From NCBI GenBank assembly GCA_035319305.1, contig DATHCY010000175.1, positions 1-5,020 on the forward strand: a stretch of DNA of 5,020 nucleotides. The letters are read 5' to 3'. Made by a program: the position numbers and the translations under genes. Below, piece after piece: positions 1 through 4,871 of this stretch. The notes under the pieces were generated by a model, which was not told where the DNA came from, did not search any database, and was given only the letters and a program-made list of their open reading frames with translations. Numbering within the stretch: the first letter of the stretch is position 1; each line of letters opens with the position of its first letter. This DNA comes from Methanocella_A sp035319305 (GTDB lineage: Archaea > Halobacteriota > Methanocellia > Methanocellales > Methanocellaceae).

Positions 1-7
1 CTTTGAA

Positions 8-72
8 CTTGGTGACTTCGTGGCTTTTGTGCCTTAAGCTTGGTGCCTTCGTGCCTCTTTGTGCCTTAGTGG
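8..72. repeat. Degenerate tandem repeat with GTG-centred 8-10 nt sub-repeats
   Basis: Two imperfect 31-bp copies lie head to tail (8-38 and 39-69), both beginning CTTGGTG and both containing TTCGTG and GTGCCTTA. They differ by a few substitutions and a one-base shift. Inside them the trinucleotide GTG recurs at 12, 20, 29, 43, 51, 61 and 69, usually as CTTYGTGCC or similar. Two further weak copies follow at 89 and 97. There is no convincing reading frame. This resembles the dispersed 'cttcgtgcctttgtgg' family of intergenic repeats I recall from several prokaryotic genomes; that recollection was not checked. Function is unknown. Confidence 0.6.
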
Positions 73-99
73 ATCTTAGAAAAATTTCGTGTTTTTGTG

Positions 100-257
100 T
101 TTCCCCGCGCAAGGCAGATCCAAACAGAAAGGGATAAAGCCGGGGGCCCGTAAGTTTCAAGCTCGACTGTCACTCCCTTTCTCCATAGCTACTTGTCAGC
201 CACCCATCGACACTATTATAACCTGTCACCCCCTACTTTTCAGCCAGTGACCCGGAC
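100..257 (+). promoter_or_regulatory. Upstream region and probable promoter of the RPA-like gene
   Basis: This stretch holds no gene. A TATA-like element, CTATTATA, lies at 213-220. An archaeal start site about 25 nt downstream would give a leader of roughly 10-18 nt before the ATG at 258, which fits the lack of a clear Shine-Dalgarno site there. Two related pyrimidine-rich blocks, CTGTCACTCCCTTTCT (167-182) and CTGTCACCCCCTACTTTT (223-240), sit 56 nt apart and could be regulator sites, although the match is weak. A GC-rich patch around 139-150 (GCCGGGGGCCCG) could belong to the end of an upstream transcript. Confidence 0.4.
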
Positions 258-1379
258 ATGTCCGACATCCTTGACATCTATGAGAAGCTGGGCGGAAAAA
301 TTTCCCAGAAAGAATTCAATAAGCTGATCGAAGAGAAGATGGAGGCGATGGGCGGCCTCTGTGATGAACGCACCGCTGCCATGCTGGTGGCGCACGACCT
401 AGGTGTGGAGGGCGCGAGCGCCATCAAGATAAGGGATATCTCGCTGGATAAGCGGAACGTCGAGCTCATCGGTAAGGTTATCGGCACATATCCTCCTCGC
501 GAGTTCAGCCGCCAAGACGGTACCGCGGGCAGAGTGGCCAACATCACGATCGCCGACGAAACCGGAGAAATCCGAGTCGTGCTGTGGGATGAGCTGGCGG
601 ATCTGGTTAAGACTGGTGTCATCAAGGATGACGACGTGTTCCGGGTCAAGGGCTATGTCAAGGAAGGTCAGCAAGGACTGGAAGTCAGTATCGGCAGAGG
701 CGGCGGACTCATTAAGGACGAGGCCGCGAAGATCACTATCAAAGATCAATTAGTAAGGATCAAAGAACTCAAGACAGGTATGGGCAACGTATCTACCCGG
801 GGCGTCATCCTCTCCCGACAGGAGCCAAAGACTTTTAACCGCAAGGACGGATCGATCGGAACCCTGGCCGGCCTCATGCTCGGTGACGACACCGGCAAGA
901 TCCGAGTGACCGTCTGGGACACGAAGATCAAGGACCTCGACCCGTTCCAACCCGGCGAAAGCATTGAACTGCTCCATGCATATACCAGAGAGGCGTTCAA
1001 CGGCGGCGTCGAGCTTCAGGTCGGCAACCGTGGTATTATCAAGAAATCTGAGGTCAAGGTAAAATATGAGGTGTCGACAACGAAGATCAGCGAGATCGTA
1101 CCCGACCAATCCTATAACGTCAGAGGCACGGTCACCGGCATCGATGGAGTGCGAGAGTTTACCACTAAGGACGGTAAACCCGGAAGACTATGCGGATTAC
1201 ATTTATCCGACGATAGTGGCCGGGTGAGGGTGATCTTCTGGGGTGAACTGGCAAACCTCGCCGAAGCACTATCCGTGGGTGACCGGATAATAGTGACGGA
1301 CGCCCAAGCTAAAGTAGGGCTAAAGCAGGAGATAGAACTGTCAGCAAACTGGCGCAGCAGCGTACAGAAAATTGAGTAA
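258..1379 (+). CDS. RPA-like single-stranded-DNA-binding protein with three OB folds
   Basis: The product is 373 aa and is likely a replication protein A-type single-stranded-DNA-binding protein acting in DNA replication, recombination and repair in the cytoplasm. Residues 1-57 form a charged helical N-terminal segment (EKMEAMGGLCDERTA) like that seen before the first OB fold in euryarchaeal RPAs. Three OB folds follow at about 58-150, 167-262 and 275-366. Each carries the same two blocks: a loop (REFSRQDGTAGR 81-92, KTFNRKDGSIGT 191-202, REFTTKDGKPGR 299-310) and a strand block (DETGEIRVVLW 100-110, DDTGKIRVTVW 210-220, DDSGRVRVIFW 318-328). The even spacing of about 110 residues points to internal duplication. 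There is no Cys-rich zinc finger. Some methanogen RPA1 proteins have four OB folds, so this is a shorter arrangement. The ATG fits the conserved N terminus, with a TATA-like box at 213-220. It appears monocistronic; the next gene is convergent. Family assignment is firm; its exact paralogue is not. Confidence 0.92.
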   Translation: MSDILDIYEKLGGKISQKEFNKLIEEKMEAMGGLCDERTAAMLVAHDLGVEGASAIKIRDISLDKRNVELIGKVIGTYPPREFSRQDGTAGRVANITIADETGEIRVVLWDELADLVKTGVIKDDDVFRVKGYVKEGQQGLEVSIGRGGGLIKDEAAKITIKDQLVRIKELKTGMGNVSTRGVILSRQEPKTFNRKDGSIGTLAGLMLGDDTGKIRVTVWDTKIKDLDPFQPGESIELLHAYTREAFNGGVELQVGNRGIIKKSEVKVKYEVSTTKISEIVPDQSYNVRGTVTGIDGVREFTTKDGKPGRLCGLHLSDDSGRVRVIFWGELANLAEALSVGDRIIVTDAQAKVGLKQEIELSANWRSSVQKIE

Positions 1380-1495
1380 AGCAGGCTACACATATACCGG
1401 CCACCATCCTACTAAAAAGAGGTATTTCGTTTCCCGCTCACATCCTATACTATTGATCTACAACTATTGGCCTTATCTAACAGGGCGTAAAAGGA
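1380..1495. other. Convergent intergenic gap, no gene seen
   Basis: This is the space between the RPA-like stop and the hairpin beyond the lipoprotein gene. The only possible termination signal for the RPA-like transcript is a modest T-rich stretch near 1422-1434 (GGTATTTCGTTTCCC); archaeal terminators are often just U-rich tracts. I see no conserved reading frame, and a plus-strand open frame starting at 1372 looks non-coding. Confidence 0.4.
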
Positions 1496-1532
1496 GTGAG
1501 AAGACCCCGAGCTTCAGACCGGGGCAGCTCAC
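1496..1532 (-). terminator. Two-tier GC-rich hairpin, likely terminator of the lipoprotein gene
   Basis: On the plus strand GTGAG (1496-1500) pairs with CTCAC (1528-1532), and inside it CCCCG (1505-1509) pairs with CGGGG (1520-1524) around the 10-nt loop AGCTTCAGAC. An AAGA/CAG internal loop separates the two stems. It begins only a few bases past the minus-strand stop codon (1537-1539). On that strand it is followed by CTCCTTTTAC, a short T-run, which fits termination or 3'-end stabilisation. The inner hairpin has the same stem and loop lengths as the hairpin at 2831-2850, so a decayed transposon end is an alternative reading. Confidence 0.5.
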
Positions 1533-1556
1533 ATTGTTATACTTTCACATTGTTAT
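1529..1556. repeat. 12-bp direct repeat, period 16, spanning the lipoprotein stop codon
   Basis: TCACATTGTTAT occurs at 1529-1540 and again at 1545-1556. In gene direction (minus strand) the first copy encodes the HNNV residues near the C terminus, and the second contains the TAA stop. The period of 16 is not a multiple of three, so gain or loss of one unit would change the reading frame at the end of the gene. Replication slippage is the simplest origin. Confidence 0.7.
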
Positions 1557-2247
1557 GCTGAGCCAGGCTCGCCTTATCAAATGCGCCTAAGTTAAAGACG
1601 GTCCAGGTCGTATCGTATTGCGCCATATACGAGTAGGGTTTGTCGTCCGCCGCCGTACCGTTGGCGCTCTTTATATCGCTGACGACCGGAGACACCCACC
1701 GTTCACCATGTTTTAGTGCGATCGATGTGTTGTTGTATCTCCCGTATATCGTCCCGTCGCTGTCTACGCTCTCGATGATAAAGCCTGACTCGCCGGCGTA
1801 GGGGAAGCTATAGACTCCTTTGACCGATAGGCCTGTTCTCGTATCCTTCGGGGCTATGTCCTTATAATAGCTAGTGCCTAACAGTGCCATGAGGCTGGCG
1901 TTGATTTCAGGATAGTTGCCAGGACGGCGGGCATTCTCCCAGTTGCTACCTTCCGCCCGGTTGCTACCTTTCACCGAACTGTCATAGTTAAAAACTGCTG
2001 GGGGCATGATGTGTGACGGGAACGGGTCTTCGCCGCCGATTAGCTTGCTGCTGGTCACTAGCCGTTCTTCGATGGCCACATACTTATCCTTGGGCAAAGT
2101 GCTCGTGCTGGCACAGTCATTAGGCTGTTGCTGAGCATCGATCCAGTCCCTGCTCTGGGTATAACCCCATGAAGGGCAGCCGCTCATCACGATCAAGCCT
2201 GCAACCAAAGACAGTTCGAGAATGATCACCCCAAATCTGGTTATCAC
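1537..2247 (-). CDS. Predicted secreted lipoprotein of unknown function
   Basis: I do not recognise the family. From the GTG at 2247-2245 the product is 236 aa and begins MITRFGVIILELSLVAGLIV followed by MSGC. That is a short basic N-region, a hydrophobic core and a lipobox-like end, with C24 the likely lipidated residue, so the protein is probably anchored outside the cell membrane. The mature part is polar, rich in S, N, D, Y and G, with no further membrane segment. An in-frame 6-residue tandem (KGSNRA/EGSNWE) sits at about residues 93-104. The frame stays open to another GTG at 2313, which would add 22 residues. I prefer 2247 because GGTGA (2252-2256) lies 4 nt upstream as a Shine-Dalgarno site, the signal peptide then starts normally, and more room is left for the divergent promoters. 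It converges on the RPA-like gene and diverges from the GNAT gene, with no operon partner. Confidence 0.7.
   Translation of the reverse strand: MITRFGVIILELSLVAGLIVMSGCPSWGYTQSRDWIDAQQQPNDCASTSTLPKDKYVAIEERLVTSSKLIGGEDPFPSHIMPPAVFNYDSSVKGSNRAEGSNWENARRPGNYPEINASLMALLGTSYYKDIAPKDTRTGLSVKGVYSFPYAGESGFIIESVDSDGTIYGRYNNTSIALKHGERWVSPVVSDIKSANGTAADDKPYSYMAQYDTTWTVFNLGAFDKASLAQHNNVKV
1936..1971 (-). repeat. In-frame 18-bp tandem duplication inside the lipoprotein gene
   Basis: Two adjacent 18-nt units (1971-1954 and 1953-1936 in gene direction) match at 15 of 18 positions and share GGTAGCAAC. They encode KGSNRA and EGSNWE. Because the unit is a multiple of three, the frame is kept. The segment lies in a polar, probably flexible part of the mature protein. 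Confidence 0.65.
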
Positions 2248-2363
2248 ACGTTCACCGACACCACCAATAATTATATGACTAGTTATTATAGATAATTGTG
2301 ATCGAACTTTCACCCGAATCGCAAAACAGATAGCGATCGAAACCCCATAATATTCTAATTATC
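2248..2363. promoter_or_regulatory. AT-rich divergent promoter region between lipoprotein and GNAT genes
   Basis: This 116-nt spacer separates two divergently transcribed genes. TTATTATAGATA (2283-2294) is TATA-like and reads as TCTATAATAA on the other strand. Used leftwards, it would place a start site near 2265, about 18 nt before the lipoprotein GTG. Used rightwards, it would give a GNAT leader of about 45-50 nt. A second AT-rich box, ATAATATT (2348-2355), is too close to the GNAT ATG to be its TATA box. The Shine-Dalgarno site GGTGA of the lipoprotein is at 2252-2256 (minus strand). The motif GATCGAA occurs at 2300 and 2335. Promoter assignments are inference. Confidence 0.45.
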
Positions 2364-2819
2364 ATGACTGGCGTGACATATCTGGAGCTTGGCCCGGAAT
2401 CGATCGATCTAATCAAACCCCTATGGGAGCAACTGAATGAGCATCACCTGGTACGCTCCACCAATTTTCGCCAGCACTACGAGCATATGACCTTCGACAC
2501 CCGAAAGACAGATCTCCTCAAAAAGGAGCGTCTACACGTCATCTTGGCCATTTTAAACTCCGCCCCGGTAGGCTACTGTGTCTGCACCATCACCGGGGAT
2601 ACGGGCGAGATCGACTCCATCTTCGTCCATAATACGTACCGCCACAGCGGCATCGGAGAGGGGCTGATGCTCAGGGCGATAGGACGGTTGAGAGCTGACG
2701 GGACTAAAAAGAAGATCGTGGCAGTGGCGGCTGGCAACGAGGCAGCGATCCCATTCTATGAGTCGTTTGGCTTCCTACCTCGAATGACCATCCTACAGCT
2801 GGCAGAGGACGATCAATAA
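2364..2819 (+). CDS. GNAT-family N-acetyltransferase
   Basis: The product is 151 aa, the usual length for a single-domain GCN5-related acetyltransferase, which transfers an acetyl group from acetyl-CoA to an amine in the cytoplasm. Residues 5-35 give the expected first strand and helix (YLELGPESIDLIKPLWEQL). Motif A, the acetyl-CoA pyrophosphate-binding loop, is at about 83-105, with IDSIFVHNTYRHSGIG matching the R/Q-x-x-G-x-G/A pattern as R93-H-S-G96-I-G98. Motif B, NEAAIPFYESFGF, is at 125-137 and includes the Y132 position often used as general acid. The substrate cannot be told from sequence; small molecules or protein N termini or lysines are all possible. The ATG has no clear Shine-Dalgarno site. 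The gene is followed 12 nt after its stop by a hairpin and T-run, so it is probably transcribed alone. Confidence 0.92.
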   Translation: MTGVTYLELGPESIDLIKPLWEQLNEHHLVRSTNFRQHYEHMTFDTRKTDLLKKERLHVILAILNSAPVGYCVCTITGDTGEIDSIFVHNTYRHSGIGEGLMLRAIGRLRADGTKKKIVAVAAGNEAAIPFYESFGFLPRMTILQLAEDDQ

Positions 2820-2828
2820 TTGTGACCG

Positions 2829-2858
2829 CTCCCACAGCTAAACTCGTGGGTTTTCTCT
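2829..2858 (+). terminator. Hairpin plus T-run after the GNAT gene; resembles IS200/IS605 right-end hairpin
   Basis: CCCAC (2831-2835) pairs with GTGGG (2846-2850) around the loop AGCTAAACTC, and TTTTCTCTC follows directly, so it can act as the terminator of the GNAT transcript. The sequence also closely follows the pattern I recall for the right-end hairpin of IS200/IS605 (TnpB/IS1341-type) elements, roughly CTCCCACGGCTAAAGCCGTGGG. Compared with that pattern the inner stem has decayed (AGCT then AAACTC instead of AGCT then AAAGCT). No tnpA or tnpB coding remains are seen in the window, so if the resemblance is real this is a solo relic. The comparison is from memory. Confidence 0.5.
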
Positions 2859-2878
2859 CGATCTCCACTCGATTGATC

Positions 2879-2917
2879 ATAAATAAGTGCTACCACCTCA
2901 GCTGAAGTCGGCCGGGC
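2879..2917 (+). promoter_or_regulatory. Probable promoter of the small membrane protein gene
   Basis: ATAAATAA at 2879-2886 is TATA-like, and a start site about 25 nt on would lie near 2905-2910. That leaves only about 10 nt before the ATG at 2918, consistent with no Shine-Dalgarno site (the bases before the ATG are GTCGGCCGGGC). An 8-bp perfect palindrome, TCAGCTGA, lies between the TATA-like box and the ATG, at the expected start-site region, where a repressor could act. That last point is speculative. Confidence 0.35.
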
Positions 2918-3373
2918 ATGAAACTATTTATCCGTCCGACATCTAATCGGCATCTAATGCTCATTGAAATGCTTCCCTCATGGCTGGCCATCCTGATGGT
3001 CCTTGCATTCATCGGGGCCGACCTGCTTCTCATCTCAGCCATTGCCGTCATCGTCGCCCTATTCATCGGATTTCTCGGCGTTAGCGCGTTCAGGGGCTAC
3101 ATTGAGGGTCTGATCAATGAACTCATCAGAGACATCCTAGCAGAGCTGCAGGGCTACATCACGACAAAACAGGGCAAAGCTGCGGACTATACTTCTGCCG
3201 GGTTGGGACTGGCCAGAAAGATCTACTCGCTCATTTACGGTTGCTATAACCTCTTTCACACCGCCCTTCTAATCCTTGTCATGCTGGGAGTCGGCATGAT
3301 CGTTATAGCGCTGCTCGCTGTGCTGGCAACAATTAACACTATGCTGGTATACATCGTAGCCTATATACTGTGA
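2918..3373 (+). CDS. Small multi-pass membrane protein, function unknown
   Basis: The product is 151 aa and unrecognised. Hydrophobic segments lie at about residues 19-37, 38-57, 113-136 and 138-151, the first two forming a tight hairpin with an acidic D35 at the turn. Between them and the C-terminal pair is a polar, partly helical stretch (about 58-110) containing INELIRDILAELQGY and a glycine-rich SAGLGLARK. That gives a membrane-loop-membrane layout with three or four passes. Start choice is uncertain: ATG 2918 is taken because of the TATA-like box at 2879-2886, but M14 or M18 would trim only a short polar N-terminal stretch and keep all membrane segments. No catalytic motif is visible. 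It stands alone between the GNAT gene and the convergent regulator gene. Confidence 0.72.
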   Translation: MKLFIRPTSNRHLMLIEMLPSWLAILMVLAFIGADLLLISAIAVIVALFIGFLGVSAFRGYIEGLINELIRDILAELQGYITTKQGKAADYTSAGLGLARKIYSLIYGCYNLFHTALLILVMLGVGMIVIALLAVLATINTMLVYIVAYIL

Positions 3374-3507
3374 CTTGTGCCGATGTGCGAGAAATTTGTG
3401 GATAAAGACGCCCTACCATTCTCGTTCGAGAGAACGGCAAGCGCCATCCAATGAAACCGGAAGCCACGCCCTTCAGAGTATGGTAGTTCACCGTTCATAC
3501 ATTGCTG
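3374..3507. other. Convergent intergenic gap with a short hairpin
   Basis: The gap lies between the membrane protein stop and the response regulator stop. TTCTC (3419-3423) and GAGAA (3430-3434) form a stem around GTTCGA, extended past one mismatch by CC/GG (3416-3417 and 3436-3437). A wider 7-bp inverted pair, CTACCAT (3413-3419) and ATGGTAG (3480-3486), also exists but is competing and weak. No strong T-run follows on either strand, so a terminator role is uncertain. The minus-strand frame stays open beyond the regulator's stop (see findings), but no convincing gene is present. Confidence 0.35.
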
Positions 3508-4797
3508 TCAAGCCCCTTCATTCAGATCGTCGGGCTTCATGCAATTTCGATATTCGGGCTTCTCTATAGTCGGGCGCTCTTCGGATCTGCTCTCCGAAAG
3601 GGTTTTAAGCTGGCGATTCTCAATGGCGATGCCTATCTGCACCCCTGCACTGACCAGCATTGCCTGTATATCTTTGTCGATCTCCATTTTTCCAGCGGAA
3701 TATAGCATGATAATGCCGATCAAAGCATCCACCATGATTGGCACAACTACCCCCTCCCCCGCGTCCTCATCGAAGATGCCTGTGACGGCTGTGGATATTG
3801 TCCCTGGGTTAGCCTGTAGGTCGTGAAGCACCTGCCGGTGTTGGACCGCCATTCCAGCATCTGTCCTGGCTGCAGCTACAGCGAACTGTAAACTGCGCGG
3901 GTCATCCTGCCCGTAGAGGTAAACGGCTCCTGCATCAGCTTGGAGCAGCTCAAGCAAGCCATTCAGGAAATCGTTCATCATTCCCTCCAGGCTATCCGCT
4001 CGGTTGATGGATGATATGATTGCAGTATAATCCGTCATGATGCGGGTTTTTCGTGTCAGCACCTCTTCAAAACGCTTACGCTCGGTGATATCATTGAAGA
4101 TGATCACGACCCCGACGGTCCTGTCTTCTTCGTCCTTGATCGGCGAAGAACATACGAGTATTGGTATTTTCCGGCCGTCTCTGGATAGCAGCATGCCGGT
4201 GGATGGCCATGAGAATGGGTTTTGCGGCTTTACTGGATCTTCATCGGCTGTCACGAATACGTCTTTCAGGTCATGGTTCAGGGCGTCCTCCCGGGCCCAT
4301 CCCGTAAGCATTTCGGCGACATGATTCGTGAATTTGATCACGCCCCTGTCACTTGTGGCGATCACTCCGGCGCCTATGCTCTTCAAAGTGTTCGACAGCC
4401 AGCGCTCGCTTTCCCTGACCTGAGAGTCCATACGGTGTTTATAGAGCGCCATCTCGATATTTGTTAGGATCTCCCGCTCCTCGAACGGCTTCAGGATATA
4501 CCCGAACGGCTCGGTCACCTTGGCTCGCTGGAGCGTGCGAGCATCCGCGTAGGCTGTGATATAGATAACGGGGATATTATAGAGCTCTTTGATCTTGGCG
4601 CCGGCTTCGATTCCATCCATCTCTCCGCCTAAGGATATGTCCATGAGGATCAGGTCGGGCTGCATCAGACTTGCCTTCTCGATCGCTTCCTTGCCTGAAG
4701 ATGCGATCCCGGGCACATCATAATCAAGGCTGGTCAGCCTATTTTGCAAGTCCATTGCTACGATATACTCATCCTCGACAACTAGGATCTTCACCAT
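3508..4797 (-). CDS. Response regulator with REC, PAS and GAF domains
   Basis: The product is 429 aa, a cytoplasmic two-component response regulator. The REC domain spans residues 2-122: acidic pocket E8/D9 (VVEDE), phospho-acceptor D53 (LILMD), T81 (VIYIT) and K103 (ILKPF) are all present, so it should be phosphorylatable. A PAS domain follows at about 130-240 (NTLKSIGAGVIATSDRGVIK to IIFNDITER), then a short linker and a GAF domain at about 255-395. The last 35 residues are polar and low in structure. There is no HisKA/HATPase, DNA-binding helix-turn-helix or other enzymatic output domain, so the signal probably passes through protein contacts or small-ligand sensing. The ATG is preceded by a weak Shine-Dalgarno site (GGATGAG, 4801-4807) and gives the canonical MVKILVVEDE start. 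It lies 33 nt downstream of the kinase gene on the same strand, almost certainly in one transcript with it. Confidence 0.93.
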   Translation of the reverse strand: MVKILVVEDEYIVAMDLQNRLTSLDYDVPGIASSGKEAIEKASLMQPDLILMDISLGGEMDGIEAGAKIKELYNIPVIYITAYADARTLQRAKVTEPFGYILKPFEEREILTNIEMALYKHRMDSQVRESERWLSNTLKSIGAGVIATSDRGVIKFTNHVAEMLTGWAREDALNHDLKDVFVTADEDPVKPQNPFSWPSTGMLLSRDGRKIPILVCSSPIKDEEDRTVGVVIIFNDITERKRFEEVLTRKTRIMTDYTAIISSINRADSLEGMMNDFLNGLLELLQADAGAVYLYGQDDPRSLQFAVAAARTDAGMAVQHRQVLHDLQANPGTISTAVTGIFDEDAGEGVVVPIMVDALIGIIMLYSAGKMEIDKDIQAMLVSAGVQIGIAIENRQLKTLSESRSEERPTIEKPEYRNCMKPDDLNEGA

Positions 4798-4825
4798 ACG
4801 CTCATCCTTATTTCTCTATACTATC

Positions 4826-4871
4826 ATTTACTATCTCTTTAAAGGATAATTTACTATCTCTTTAAAGGATA
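4826..4871. repeat. Perfect 23-bp head-to-tail duplication at the 3' end of the kinase gene
   Basis: Positions 4826-4848 and 4849-4871 are identical over all 23 bases (beginning ATTTACTATC, ending AAAGGATA), with no spacer; identity stops at both outer edges. In gene direction the first copy encodes ISFKEIVN. The second is read in another frame and yields YPLKR and the TAG stop (4831-4833). The unit is not a multiple of three, so it changes the frame of the C-terminal tail and lengthens the gap to the regulator gene. Confidence 0.95.

Noticed and set aside
1..110. The tandem repeats at the left edge as a CRISPR array.
   Set aside because: Units are imperfect and contiguous, with no unique spacers of regular length between them.
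278..1109. Minus-strand open frames opposite the RPA-like gene.
   Set aside because: They are low-complexity, Ser-rich antisense translations of a well-supported conserved gene.
1372..1590. Plus-strand 72-codon frame after the RPA-like gene.
   Set aside because: It overlaps the end of two genes and the terminator hairpin, and its translation is not protein-like or supported by a start signal.
2292..2828. ATAATTGTGA followed by YCG occurs on both sides of the GNAT gene (2292-2304 and 2816-2828), like target-site or end repeats of a cassette.
   Set aside because: A 10-bp exact match is expected several times by chance in 5 kb, and no other cassette features are aligned with it.
2939..2958. 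CATCTAAT repeated with period 12 near the start of the membrane protein gene.
   Set aside because: Only 8 bp, in a polar stretch before the first membrane segment; likely chance or trivial slippage.
3413..3486. Inverted pair CTACCAT/ATGGTAG enclosing about 60 nt, and GTTCGA inside, suggestive of a structured RNA or tRNA T-loop.
   Set aside because: The stems needed for a tRNA T-arm, anticodon arm and acceptor do not form, and the 7-bp pair alone is weak.
3502..4865. Plus-strand open frames opposite the response regulator (for example 3539-3826, 4037-4324, 4222-4467, 4671-4865).
   Set aside because: All are antisense to clear REC, PAS and GAF coding sequence and show no domain of their own.
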